A DNA stretch of 64,000 nucleotides, taken from the NCBI GenBank assembly GCA_000317655.1, contig CP003940.1:1550001-1614000 (forward strand), in the 5' to 3' direction. The notes below the pieces were generated by a model. The model did no database searches, was not told where the DNA came from, and saw only the letters and a list, made by a program, of their open reading frames with translations. The stretch is from Cyanobacterium stanieri PCC 7202. Lineage in GTDB: Bacteria; Cyanobacteriota; Cyanobacteriia; Cyanobacteriales; Cyanobacteriaceae. Numbering within the stretch: position 1 is the stretch's first letter; each line of letters begins with the position of its first letter. The position numbers were made by a program, and so were the translations under genes. Below are positions 38,443 through 47,789 of this stretch, piece by piece.

Positions 38443-39012
38443 ATGGTTGCCCAACTCACAAAACAGCAATACACCATCGATGAATATTTGGAATTAGAAA
38501 GCCAAGCAGAAGTTAGGCATGAATATATAGACGGAGAGATATTAGAAATGGCAGGAGGTACAACAAATCATAATTTAGTCACAGGAAATATTTATATCGC
38601 TCTTAGACTAGCTTTAAAAGGAAAAAACTATCCAGTATTCATTGAAAATGTGCGTCTATGGATAGCACAAGAAAATATTTTTACCTATCCTGATGTGATG
38701 GTAATAGCTCAAAACCCCGAATATCATGGAGAAAATAAAACCACTGTTACCAATCCCATCATTATCATTGAGGTTTTGTCTAATTCCACCAGAGATTATG
38801 ATTTAGGTCGTAAATTTGAATATTATCGTAGTTTAGATTCTCTCCAAGAATATATTTTAATTGACCCAGAAAAACCCTTAGTAATGAGTTATCACAGAAA
38901 TAATACTCAACAATGGTCATTGAATATTTTTGAAAATATTAATGATAAACTAACATTAAATTCTGTGCCCGTGGAAGTAACTTTACAAGAGATTTACGAA
39001 GGAGTTTTTTAA
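38443..39012 (+). CDS. Uma2 family (DUF820) putative endonuclease
   Basis: 189 residues. The PD-(D/E)XK-like fold is seen as YLELESQAEVRHEYIDGEIL, YPDVMVIAQ and PIIIIEVLSNSTRDYDLGRK, with the conserved Glu-Val-Leu-Ser motif and EYILIDPE. Uma2 proteins are highly expanded in cyanobacteria; some behave as mobile or selfish genes and none has a clear cellular role. Related loci in this window are at 58632 (remnant) and 58984. Confidence 0.88.
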   Translation: MVAQLTKQQYTIDEYLELESQAEVRHEYIDGEILEMAGGTTNHNLVTGNIYIALRLALKGKNYPVFIENVRLWIAQENIFTYPDVMVIAQNPEYHGENKTTVTNPIIIIEVLSNSTRDYDLGRKFEYYRSLDSLQEYILIDPEKPLVMSYHRNNTQQWSLNIFENINDKLTLNSVPVEVTLQEIYEGVF

Positions 39013-39045
39013 GTCTAAACTATACTTAATTTTGCAGACAATATG

Positions 39046-40971
39046 TTATTGCAAATATGTATAACTTCTTAGGTTGTGGTCATAATTTTTGAGTAATAAT
39101 TGTGATTGTTCAAGGGTTAATTTATTTTCCCTTAAAGCTAACTCTGTAAGACGACGTAACTTTTCTTGTAAGTCATCAGATTTATATTCTACATATTCTA
39201 AAACATTGGCTACATTATCTCCTTTGACAATATATTGTAGTTGATAATTATCATTTTCACTGGCTAGATGAACTACATTTATGTCACCAAAAAGGTTGTG
39301 TAAATTGCCCATAATTTCTTGATAAGAACCCACTAAAAAAATCCCTAAATAATAAGGTTTATAATTAGGATGATCGTTATTTTTATTAATGTTTTCTAGT
39401 TTATGTAATTCAAGACTTTTTTTAATATCTAATAAGTCAATAAATTTATCTATCTTTCCATCACTATCACAGGTTAAATCGGCTAAAATAGCTTTTTCTG
39501 TTGGTTTTTCATCTAGTCGATGGATGGGCATAATGGGGAAAAGTTGGTCAATGGCCCAAGCATCAGGGGCTGACTGAAAGACAGAAAGATTAATATAGTA
39601 GGTGGAAATCATTAAGTCGGCTAATTCTTCTAAGTCATCACTCACATAACTTTGATGCTTCATGATGTTATAGATTTTATGTCCACAAGCCCAGTATATT
39701 TGTTCTGCTCTAGCTCTTTGGGTAAGGGTGAGATAACCAAAATTGAATAGACTAATGGCTTCGTCTTTGAATTGTACGGCATCATGGTACATTTCTTGAT
39801 AGTTTTCCTCGTCAATGGATTTATAGGTTTCCCAAAGATTACGAATCAGGAGATGTTCTTTTTCTTTGACGGGTTCGGGTAATTTGAAAGGGGGAGTATT
39901 GCTATTTACTACATTAAAGATTAACACGGAATGGTGAGAGGCGATCGCCCTTCCACTTTCACTAACTAGAATAGGGGGATGAATATCAGCCTCATCGCAA
40001 CAGTCTTTGATTCCTGCGACAATGTCGTTGGCGTAGTTTTGCATATTATAATTTTTAGAGGCATAAAAGTTAGTTTTGGAGCCATCATAATCCACGGCTA
40101 AACCCCCTCCTACATCTAAATATTTCATTCCTGCGCCCATCTGGGTAAGTTGCACATAAATTTGTCCTGCTTCCCTAATGGCATCTTTGATGACGGCAAT
40201 GGAGGAAATTTGAGAACCTATGTGAAAGTGAAGTAGTTTGAGACAGTCTAATAAATCCTTTTCCTTGAGGGCTTTATATACTGTTAAAATTTCGGGAATA
40301 GTTAGACCAAATTTTGCTTTTTCTCCCGTGGAGTTACCCCAATGTCCACTGCCTTTGGTTTTCAGTTTTGCCCTCACACCAATTTGTGGTTTTAGGTTTA
40401 ATTTTTCGCTAATTTCAAGGGTAATAAAAAGCTCTTTTATTTGTTCTACAACGATAATTAAATTATGTCCTAATTGTTGAGCCAGAAGGGCAGTTTCTAA
40501 ATATTCTTTATCTTTATAACCATTACAAATTAATAAAGTTTCCCCTGATTTATCAATATCAAGGGTGGCTAGGGCAATCATTAACTCTGGTTTTGAGCCT
40601 ACCTCTAAGCCAAAATGATAGGATTTTCCATAGTCTACCAATGCTTCTACTAATTGCTTATGTTGATTACATTTAATGGGATATACGCCCCTATATATGT
40701 TGGGATAATCGTAACGGGCGATCGCCTCTTGCATACATTGATGTAATCGTTCTAATCTATCAGCTAAAATATCAGAAAACCGAATTAATAAAGGTAAATT
40801 AACATCCCTTTTTTTGAGATTTTCCACTAATTCCAATAAATCTAATTTTTTCTCATCTCCTCGAGGGGATACTGTAACATTTCCCTGATCGTTAATGTCA
40901 AAATAAGGATGCCCCCATCCTTCAATATGATACAACTCTGAACTATGGGCGATCGACCAATTTTCTGTCAT
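39046..40971 (-). CDS. speA: Biosynthetic arginine decarboxylase
   Basis: PLP enzyme producing agmatine from arginine, the entry to polyamine synthesis in cyanobacteria. 641 residues, normal for SpeA. The PLP Lys is in RGVYPIKCNQHKQLVEAL; other motifs are LLHFHIGSQI, KYLDVGGGLAVDYDG, ILVSESGRAI and the substrate-side LTCDSDGKID. The start ATG gives MTENWSIAHSSELYHIEGWG, the typical N-terminus. It ends 33 bases from the convergent Uma2 gene. Confidence 0.97.
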   Translation of the reverse strand: MTENWSIAHSSELYHIEGWGHPYFDINDQGNVTVSPRGDEKKLDLLELVENLKKRDVNLPLLIRFSDILADRLERLHQCMQEAIARYDYPNIYRGVYPIKCNQHKQLVEALVDYGKSYHFGLEVGSKPELMIALATLDIDKSGETLLICNGYKDKEYLETALLAQQLGHNLIIVVEQIKELFITLEISEKLNLKPQIGVRAKLKTKGSGHWGNSTGEKAKFGLTIPEILTVYKALKEKDLLDCLKLLHFHIGSQISSIAVIKDAIREAGQIYVQLTQMGAGMKYLDVGGGLAVDYDGSKTNFYASKNYNMQNYANDIVAGIKDCCDEADIHPPILVSESGRAIASHHSVLIFNVVNSNTPPFKLPEPVKEKEHLLIRNLWETYKSIDEENYQEMYHDAVQFKDEAISLFNFGYLTLTQRARAEQIYWACGHKIYNIMKHQSYVSDDLEELADLMISTYYINLSVFQSAPDAWAIDQLFPIMPIHRLDEKPTEKAILADLTCDSDGKIDKFIDLLDIKKSLELHKLENINKNNDHPNYKPYYLGIFLVGSYQEIMGNLHNLFGDINVVHLASENDNYQLQYIVKGDNVANVLEYVEYKSDDLQEKLRRLTELALRENKLTLEQSQLLLKNYDHNLRSYTYLQ

Positions 40972-41210
40972 TCTTGATATTTTCTTTTGTCATGCAAAAA
41001 GCCTTTTCTATTATAAAGAATTTGGCGTAGCTGATTGTAGATATGATTTATCATTTAGGCAGGTAACAGGGAACGGGGAATGAATTAAAATTGTCTTGAA
41101 TTCTTTACCATCCTAGTTGAAAAGAAAACTAATGTGACACAATGAAATGTAATTATTAACATTTAAACAGTAGAAAAAGCCTTTAGTATAGAATTTAAGG
41201 AGTATAATTT

Positions 41211-42461
41211 GTGACAACCGCAACCTTAACGTCCAACCATGGCGCAACTCAGAGAGAAGATTTTAATCAATATGTAATGAATACCTACGGGCGTTTTCCC
41301 GTCACCATCGAAAAAGGAGAAGGCTGTAAATTATGGGATACAGAAGGAAAAGAATATCTTGATTTTGTGGCAGGAATTGCTACTTGTACCCTAGGACATG
41401 GACACCCTGCCCTCATCGAGGCAGTGAGTGAGCAAATCAAAAAGTTACATCATGTATCCAATCTTTACTATATTCCTGAACAGGGAGCCTTAGCAAAAAA
41501 AATTGTGGAAAACTCCTGTGCTGATAAGGTTTTCTTTTGCAATTCTGGTGCCGAAGCCAATGAAGCGGCGATCAAATTAGTGAGAAAATACGCCCATACG
41601 GTGCTAGAGTTTTTGGAAGAACCTGTAATTTTAACAGCTAAATCTAGTTTCCATGGTCGTACCCTCGCCACCATTACCGCCACAGGACAACCTAAATATC
41701 AAAAACACTTCGAGCCTTTGGTGCCGGGCTTTGAATATGTGCCTTACAATGATATTAGTGCCATCGAGGAAGCGATTACAGATATTGATGAGGGCGATCG
41801 CCGTGTAGCTGGTATCATGATAGAACCTTTACAAGGAGAAGGGGGTGTACGCCCTGGAGATTTGGACTATTTCCTCAGACTCAGAAAGATATGTGATGAT
41901 ACGGGCATTCTCCTAATTTTTGATGAGGTACAGGTAGGGGTAGGACGTACAGGTAAAATGTGGGGTTATGAAAATCTCGGCGTTGAACCTGATATTTTCA
42001 CCAGTGCCAAGGGTTTGGCAGGGGGTATTCCCATCGGTGCAATGATGTGTAAGGCAAACTGTGATGTCTTTGAACCGGGGAACCATGCTAGTACCTTCGG
42101 GGGTAATCCCTTCGCCTGTGCTGCCGCTCTCAAGGTATTAGAAACCATTGAGCATGAGGGAATTTTACAAAATGTTCAGGCAAGGGGTGAACAATTAAGA
42201 ACCCGTTTAAGGGCGATCGCCACTAAGTACCCTAATTTATTTGAAGAGGTAAGAGGATGGGGTTTGATCAACGGTATTGAAATTAAAGCTGATGCCGAAT
42301 TAACTTCCATTGAAGTGGTCAAAAAAGCCATGGAAAAAGGATTATTATTAGCCCCGGCTGGTCCGAAAGTGGTTCGTTTTGTACCCCCTTTAATTATTTC
42401 CAGTGAAGAAATTGACCAAGGTATAGACATTTTAGAACAAACTCTTGCCGATTTAGCTTAA
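41211..42461 (+). CDS. argD: Acetylornithine aminotransferase
   Basis: PLP-dependent class III aminotransferase of arginine synthesis. 416 residues from GTG at 41211, with AAGGAGTATAATTT just upstream as ribosome-binding site. Visible are GKEYLDFVAGIATCTLGHGH, the NSGAEANEAAIKLVRKY motif, LIFDEVQVGVGRTGKMW, and the PLP Lys in FTSAKGLAGGIPIGAM. It is divergent from speA; both act on the arginine branch, but a shared regulator is not evident. Confidence 0.97.
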   Translation: MTTATLTSNHGATQREDFNQYVMNTYGRFPVTIEKGEGCKLWDTEGKEYLDFVAGIATCTLGHGHPALIEAVSEQIKKLHHVSNLYYIPEQGALAKKIVENSCADKVFFCNSGAEANEAAIKLVRKYAHTVLEFLEEPVILTAKSSFHGRTLATITATGQPKYQKHFEPLVPGFEYVPYNDISAIEEAITDIDEGDRRVAGIMIEPLQGEGGVRPGDLDYFLRLRKICDDTGILLIFDEVQVGVGRTGKMWGYENLGVEPDIFTSAKGLAGGIPIGAMMCKANCDVFEPGNHASTFGGNPFACAAALKVLETIEHEGILQNVQARGEQLRTRLRAIATKYPNLFEEVRGWGLINGIEIKADAELTSIEVVKKAMEKGLLLAPAGPKVVRFVPPLIISSEEIDQGIDILEQTLADLA

Positions 42462-42473
42462 TGACCAAGAAAC

Positions 42474-42520
42474 CCCACGCTGTATTTTTTTTATACAAAC
42501 ACCAACAAAATCAGCGTGGG
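42474..42520. other. Inverted repeat downstream of argD
   Basis: CCCACGCTG (42474-42482) and CAGCGTGGG (42512-42520) form a perfect 9-bp stem around a 29-base loop that contains its own TGTAT...ATACA stem. No T-run follows, so it may be an attenuator or an RNA-stabilising structure rather than a classical terminator. Confidence 0.45.
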
Positions 42521-42595
42521 ATAAAAGGTTTTAAAATATACAGGTAAATTGCGTTTGGGATATAATCTACCAGTGATAAATATTATGACGAGACA

Positions 42596-43273
42596 ATGTA
42601 TATTTTAGTTGGTGGTGCAGGAATTATGGGCTCAGAGTTAGCCCGAGCTTTAGTCAATATCGATCATACCGTAGCGGTGATAGATATTGATCCTCTTGCC
42701 TGTCAATATGCTAGGGAAAAAATTGGGGTGATGGCTTTTGAAGGTAGTGCTGTTAATACAACCTTGTTAATGGAGGCAGGTATTCGTAAAGCAACCTCGG
42801 TAATTGCGGCTTTACGGGAAGATGCTTTAAATCTGGCAATGGTTACTTTGTCAAAGCATTATGGAGTACCTCAAATTATCGTCAGAATGAATGACCGTGA
42901 TTTTTATGAACCTTATCGGTTAGCAGGTGCTACCCACATTATCAGTACCACAGAATTAGCGATTAATAGGATGGTAAATGCGATCGAATATCCCCAAGTG
43001 GATGCGATGATGCACTTTGAACAAGGACAGGTAGAGGTAATTAAACTATCTATTCCCGATGAATGTTATATTGTTGGTCGTAGTTTGGCAGAATTAGCTC
43101 AAGATCCTCGTTTTCCCGCAGGGACTCTAATCATTGGTTATCAGGCTCATCCCCACGAAGATTTGATGATTCCTAATGGTAATACAATTTTGGAAAAAGG
43201 ATCTACTATTTTGGTGGTGACAAAACCTGATTTGGTCAAAAAAGTAATTGATTTTATTGGTATGTGTCGGTAA
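42596..43273 (+). CDS. TrkA-type NAD-binding potassium channel regulatory protein
   Basis: 225 residues: a Rossmann RCK-N domain (ILVGGAGIMGSELARALVNI, VIDIDPLACQYA) at ~1-135 and an RCK-C (TrkA-C) domain at ~140-220 ending GSTILVVTKPD. Proteins of this form sit on the cytosolic face of Trk/Ktr potassium transporters and respond to nucleotides. The cognate membrane subunit is not in the window. ATG start; trpS follows 71 bases later. Confidence 0.88.
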   Translation: MYILVGGAGIMGSELARALVNIDHTVAVIDIDPLACQYAREKIGVMAFEGSAVNTTLLMEAGIRKATSVIAALREDALNLAMVTLSKHYGVPQIIVRMNDRDFYEPYRLAGATHIISTTELAINRMVNAIEYPQVDAMMHFEQGQVEVIKLSIPDECYIVGRSLAELAQDPRFPAGTLIIGYQAHPHEDLMIPNGNTILEKGSTILVVTKPDLVKKVIDFIGMCR

Positions 43274-43304
43274 AGTCGCAATCTGAAAAAGTCTTCATAA
43301 ATGT

Positions 43305-43310
43305 TATAAT
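43305..43310 (+). promoter_or_regulatory. Candidate -10 box for trpS
   Basis: A perfect TATAAT lies 35 bases before the trpS ATG. No good -35 hexamer is seen at 17 bases, so an additional activator or another promoter type is possible. Confidence 0.4.
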
Positions 43311-43344
43311 TTGCCTCTGGGTAGTTACATAAATTCTAAGTATA

Positions 43345-44352
43345 ATGAGCAAAAAGCGTATTTTATCAGGGGTACAACCAACAGGAAATTTACATATCGG
43401 TAATTATTTGGGGGCAATTCGTAACTGGGTAGAGATGCAACCCCAGTATGATAACTTTTTTTGTGTGGTGGATCTTCATGCTATCACTGTACCTCATGAT
43501 CCTAAAGTTTTAGCCCAAGATACTTATAATATTGCGGCGTTGTATTTGGCTTGTGGCATTGATTTAGATTATTCTACTATTTTTGTCCAATCCCATGTAA
43601 CGGCCCATAGTGAGTTGGCATGGTTACTTAATTGTATTACTCCTCTCAATTGGTTGGAGAGGATGATTCAGTTTAAGGAGAAGGCGGTGAAGCAGGGGGA
43701 AAATGTCAGTGTGGGTTTACTTGACTATCCTATTTTGATGGCGGCGGACATTTTACTGTATGATGCGGACGAGGTACCTGTAGGTGAGGATCAAAAACAG
43801 CATTTGGAGTTAACCCGTGACATTGCCATTCGTTTTAATGATCGTTTTGCCTCCGAAGAATCCCCTGTTTTTAAAGTGCCTGAGCCTTTGATTCGTAAGG
43901 AGGGGGCTAGGGTAATGAGTTTGGCGGATGGTACGAAAAAGATGTCAAAGTCTGATCCTTCTGATTTGAGTCGTATCAGTCTTTTGGATTCCCCTGATCT
44001 GATCAAGAAAAAGATCAAAAAGTGTAAAACTGATCCTATCATGGGTTTGGCTTTTGATCCTCAGCGCCCTGAGTGTAATAATTTATTGGGTTTATATGCC
44101 ATATTTTCGGGTAAGTCTAGGGATGAGGTTGCGGTAGAATGTGCGGATATGGGTTGGGGTAAGTTTAAGCCTTTGTTAACGGAGGCTACTATTGAGGCTT
44201 TGACTCCGATTCAGGATAAGTATGGGCAGATTGTGGCAGAAAAGGGTTATCTTGATTCTGTATTAAAGGCTGGTAAGGAAAAGGCTGATCTGGTGGCAAA
44301 TGCTACTCTCAAAAGGGTGAAGGAATCTTTGGGATTTTTGATAAATAAGTAA
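43345..44352 (+). CDS. trpS: Tryptophanyl-tRNA synthetase
   Basis: Class I synthetase, 335 residues, the normal bacterial length. The HIGH-like motif is GVQPTGNLHIGNYLGAI, the tryptophan site includes YPILMAADILLYDADEVPVGEDQKQHLEL, shown here only as family knowledge, and the KMSKS loop is TKKMSKSDPSDLSRI. ATG start with a TATAAT box upstream. The stop codon lies inside the 5' arm of a long perfect inverted repeat. Confidence 0.97.
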   Translation: MSKKRILSGVQPTGNLHIGNYLGAIRNWVEMQPQYDNFFCVVDLHAITVPHDPKVLAQDTYNIAALYLACGIDLDYSTIFVQSHVTAHSELAWLLNCITPLNWLERMIQFKEKAVKQGENVSVGLLDYPILMAADILLYDADEVPVGEDQKQHLELTRDIAIRFNDRFASEESPVFKVPEPLIRKEGARVMSLADGTKKMSKSDPSDLSRISLLDSPDLIKKKIKKCKTDPIMGLAFDPQRPECNNLLGLYAIFSGKSRDEVAVECADMGWGKFKPLLTEATIEALTPIQDKYGQIVAEKGYLDSVLKAGKEKADLVANATLKRVKESLGFLINK

Positions 44353-44389
44353 TGATGAATAACTCTCAATTTGAGTTATTCATCATTAC
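44349..44389. terminator. 17-bp perfect stem at the trpS stop codon
   Basis: GTAATGATGAATAACTC (44349-44365) and GAGTTATTCATCATTAC (44373-44389) form a perfect stem with a 7-base loop, overlapping the trpS stop. An A-run follows on the plus strand, so it lacks the U-tract of a plus-strand terminator. It could still block or stabilise mRNA ends. Confidence 0.55.
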
Positions 44390-44566
44390 AAAAAAAAGAT
44401 CTTTTGCCCCCTAAATCTCTACCCCTCTGTATTCGACATCTCCCCTTAAAAGGGGAGAGTTTCATCGGTTTTTTTTCCCTTGATGATAGGCTATATTTTT
44501 AAGTGTTTAAGCATATTTGAATCTAGCATAAAAGTTTTTTTATTAATTATTAAAATATCATAAAAA

Positions 44567-45467
44567 ATGGATAGTAATTTATCAAAATTGCGAGGGGCGA
44601 TCGCCCTTAAAGAGTTTTTGATTACGGCAGAAGTCACCCCCCCGAAAGGGGGAAATCCTGAAAGGATGTTGGGGGTAGCAAAACTACTTAAAAACAGAGT
44701 ACATGGGGTCAATGTTACCGATGGTAGTCGGGCGGTGTTGAGAATGTCATCGGTGACGGCATCGGCTTTATTGTTACAAGAAGGCATCGAACCTATTTGT
44801 CAGGTGACAGGGCGCGATCGCAACTCCATTGGTTTACAGGGGGACTTAATGGGGGCCTATGCCTTGGGAATTAGGAATATTTTAGCACTAACAGGAGATC
44901 CTATCAAAGCAGGAGATCATCCCCAAGCCAGAGCAGTTTTTGAACTAGAATCCATCCGTTTACTAAACTTAATTAATAAATTAAATCAAGGTTTTGATAT
45001 TAATAATAAACCCTTATCTGATGGTAAATTAGATTTATTTGTAGGGGCGGCAGTAGATCCTCAATCCAAAAGTTGGTCAGGATTACAAAGACGTTTTGAA
45101 AAAAAATTGGAAGCAGGGGCGCAATTTTTTCAAAGTCAATTAATTACCGATTTTGATAAATTAGATAAATTTATGAACCAAATTGCCGTTAAGGGCGATC
45201 GCCCCATTTTAGCAGGAATATTCCTCTTAAAAAGTGCTAAAAACGCTCATTTTATCAATAAATATGTCCCAGGGGTAGAAATTCCAGACCACATTATTAA
45301 ACGTTTAGAAAAAGCAAAAAAACCCCCTCCAAGAAGGAATAAAAATCGCCGCGGAACAAATAAAAATGGCACAGGATATATGTCAAGGAGTTCATTTAAT
45401 GGCAGTAAAAAAAGAAGAATTAATTCCTGAAATTTTAGATTTAGCTGCCATAAAACCCCTAAAATAG
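44567..45467 (+). CDS. metF: 5,10-Methylenetetrahydrofolate reductase, frameshifted near the 3' end
   Basis: Reduces methylene-THF to methyl-THF for methionine synthesis. The N-terminus LITAEVTPPKGGNPERML, VTDGSRAVLRMSS, ICQVTGRDRNSIGLQGDL and ALTGDPIKAGDHPQA are typical. The uninterrupted frame stops at 45430 after an unnatural Arg/Lys/Asn-rich tail. From about 45330 the +1 frame instead reads PLQEGIKIAAEQIKMAQDIC and runs on through LIPEILDLAAIKPLK to TAG at 45467, the expected end of MetF. One extra A in an A7 run at 45316-45322 explains this. Cause: mutation, slippage site or sequencing error. Confidence 0.88.
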
Positions 45468-45591
45468 ATTAAAAGGTCGTCAATTGTTAATTTCCCTACC
45501 TGTGATGGTTCGGGCTAATAGTGAGAAAACTGTTAAGATATTGTTACAATAACTAACAACCCCAGATACTAAATAATATAGTACGGATCTC

Positions 45592-47619
45592 ATGACTCAT
45601 ACCACTTCCCCCCAAAACCCATCAACCTCAGAAGAAAAGATAATTGATGTCCAATCTGAATTAGTTACCATGGCTAGGTCACACCAAGAAAACCTAGGCC
45701 CCATTACAGACATATCCCCAGAGGATTGGGAATATAATCCAGAAACTATCATTAACTACTATCGGGGTAAACCTTTACAAGTATTAGGAAGACTAATTAA
45801 TATTGCTTTCCCCTTCGCCTCCTTTATGGTTACTAACTGGTGGCACTCCCTTTGGGGTACATCAAAAAAGCATCAAAAAAAACAAGCCGAAAAACTCAGA
45901 AAAATTTTAACCAAGTTGGGCCCTGCCTACATCAAAATTGGTCAGGCACTCTCCACTCGCCCTGACTTGGTATCCCCTGCATATTTGGATGAATTAACCC
46001 GTTTACAGGATCAACTCCCTCCCTTCTCCAATGATATAGCCTATCAGTTTATCGAGGAAGAGTTAGGGGCAAAACCAGAGGAAGTATATGCCCAAATTAG
46101 CCCCAATCCCATCGCCGCAGCTTCTTTAGGACAGGTATATCGAGGTAGACTAAAAACAGGGGAAGAGGTAGCCATCAAGGTACAACGTCCTGATTTGGTA
46201 AGACGCATTACCCTTGATATATATATCATGCGTAGCATTGCCAGTTGGGTAAAGGAAAATGTGAAGCGTATTCGCTCCGATTTAGTCGCCATTACCGATG
46301 AATTGGCGGCAAGGATTTTCGAGGAAATGAATTATATGAAGGAGGGGGAAAACGCCTCTAAGTTTAAAGACTTGTATGGTCATTTAGAAGAGATTTATGT
46401 GCCTAAAATCTATTGGGAATATACTGGTAGAAGGGTATTAACCATGGAATGGATTGAGGGTACGAAGTTAACTGATATTCAAAAAATCCAAGCCCAGGGT
46501 ATCGATGCTACCCATTTGGTGGAGGTAGGGGTGCAATGTTCTTTACGACAATTATTAGAACATGGGTTCTTCCATGCTGACCCTCATCCGGGCAACCTAT
46601 TGGCCATGGAAGACGGTAGATTAGCTTATCTTGATTTTGGCATGATGAGTAATATTAAGCCCTATCAAAGATATGGTTTAATTGAGGCGGTGGTTCATTT
46701 GGTAAATCGTGATTTTGAGGGGTTAGCCCAAGATTATGTCAATTTAGACTTTTTGACCCCCGAAACCGACTTAGAGCCTATTATACCCGCCTTAGCAGAA
46801 GTTTTTAACAATGCCTTGGGGGCTAGTGTAGCAGAATTGAATTTCAAGAAGATTACCGATGAAATGTCGGCGATGATGTATGAGTTTCCTTTTCGTGTTC
46901 CTGCTTATTATGCCCTTATTATTCGTTCGATGGTGACTTTAGAAGGGATTGCCATTAATATTGATCCTGAGTTTAAGGTGTTGAGTAAGGCTTATCCCTA
47001 TGTGGCAAAAAGATTATTGACTGATAAGTCTGATCAGTTACAGGCTAGTTTGAGGGATTTATTATTCAAGGATGGTAGTTTCCGCTGGAATCGTTTGGAG
47101 AATTTGCTGCGCAATGCCAAGGATTCCCCTGATTATGATTTTGATAGGGTGATGAATCAGGGAATGGAGTATTTACTTTCAGAAAGGGGTAAGTTTATTC
47201 GAGAAAGACTTGCCAATGAAATTGTTAATTATCTTGATCAAGTAGGTCAAAAAACATGGTTTAATATTTCTAGTTCGGTGCGGAAGGTGGTAGGTTGGGA
47301 TTCTCCTCAAGCTCCTAGGGTGAATAGTAATGGTAATGGTTCTCTGAATGGTCAGTCTATGGAACATTTACAGAATATCATTACAATATTACAGGAAACT
47401 GATGGTTATGATCCTTTAAAGTTGGTGCCTATTATCACGAAGATTTTACAAAATTCGGAAACGCAAAAGTTAGGACAACAGATTGCGGGAGGATTGGCAC
47501 AAAAGGCGACGGCAAGATTGATTCGCAATTTGTTGTTGGATGATTCTAACCATAATAATAGTAATAATGGTAATGGTAAAAGGGATCAGTTATCTTTACC
47601 TGTGGCAGCGATGAAATAG
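45592..47619 (+). CDS. ABC1/AarF/UbiB family atypical kinase
   Basis: 675 residues. Motifs of the family occur in order: LRKILTKLGPAYIKIGQALS (KxGQ motif), PIAAASLGQVYRGRLKTGEE with the Ala-rich nucleotide loop, VAIKVQRPDL carrying the Lys, EEMNYMKEGENASKF, GFFHADPHPGNLL, and YLDFGMM in place of the usual DFG. Such proteins support quinone synthesis, and plastid homologues regulate prenyl-lipid metabolism in plastoglobules and thylakoids. The C-terminus ends with an Asn-rich linker. The direct substrate is unknown. Confidence 0.93.
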   Translation: MTHTTSPQNPSTSEEKIIDVQSELVTMARSHQENLGPITDISPEDWEYNPETIINYYRGKPLQVLGRLINIAFPFASFMVTNWWHSLWGTSKKHQKKQAEKLRKILTKLGPAYIKIGQALSTRPDLVSPAYLDELTRLQDQLPPFSNDIAYQFIEEELGAKPEEVYAQISPNPIAAASLGQVYRGRLKTGEEVAIKVQRPDLVRRITLDIYIMRSIASWVKENVKRIRSDLVAITDELAARIFEEMNYMKEGENASKFKDLYGHLEEIYVPKIYWEYTGRRVLTMEWIEGTKLTDIQKIQAQGIDATHLVEVGVQCSLRQLLEHGFFHADPHPGNLLAMEDGRLAYLDFGMMSNIKPYQRYGLIEAVVHLVNRDFEGLAQDYVNLDFLTPETDLEPIIPALAEVFNNALGASVAELNFKKITDEMSAMMYEFPFRVPAYYALIIRSMVTLEGIAINIDPEFKVLSKAYPYVAKRLLTDKSDQLQASLRDLLFKDGSFRWNRLENLLRNAKDSPDYDFDRVMNQGMEYLLSERGKFIRERLANEIVNYLDQVGQKTWFNISSSVRKVVGWDSPQAPRVNSNGNGSLNGQSMEHLQNIITILQETDGYDPLKLVPIITKILQNSETQKLGQQIAGGLAQKATARLIRNLLLDDSNHNNSNNGNGKRDQLSLPVAAMK

Positions 47620-47789
47620 AATTCTTTTGTTTGGGTGACTGGTGGCAGGTTTGAATGAGGTTTCAGGTGGCAGTTTGCAGGTGGCAGGTTTGAGTTTGTT
47701 AATTGTCCATTGTCATTATTGAAAAACTACTCCCCGTTCCCTATTCCCTGCCCTGATTAGTATATTATTGAAACAAGATTTAGTATTTT
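47620..47789. other. Repeat-filled spacer before nadC
   Basis: Contains GGTGGCAGGTTTGA-type tandem repeats (47640-47690) and repeat C copy 2 (47732-47784). No other gene or site is seen. Confidence 0.7.
47732..47784. repeat. Dispersed repeat C, copy 2 (inverted relative to copy 1)
   Basis: CCCCGTTCCCTATTCCCTGC is followed by TTAGTATATTATTGAAACAA and GATTTAGT, the inverse of 1181-1232 with few differences. It ends five bases before the nadC ATG, so the nadC 5' leader comes from the repeat. Confidence 0.75.

Noticed and set aside
42474-42520. Rho-independent terminator for argD
   Set aside because: The 29-base loop is long and no T-run follows; kept only as an inverted repeat.
44399-44462. 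Another family B copy (CCCCCTAAATCTCTACCCCT)
   Set aside because: Only a short GC-rich similarity; no terminal repeats and the palindromic core is missing.
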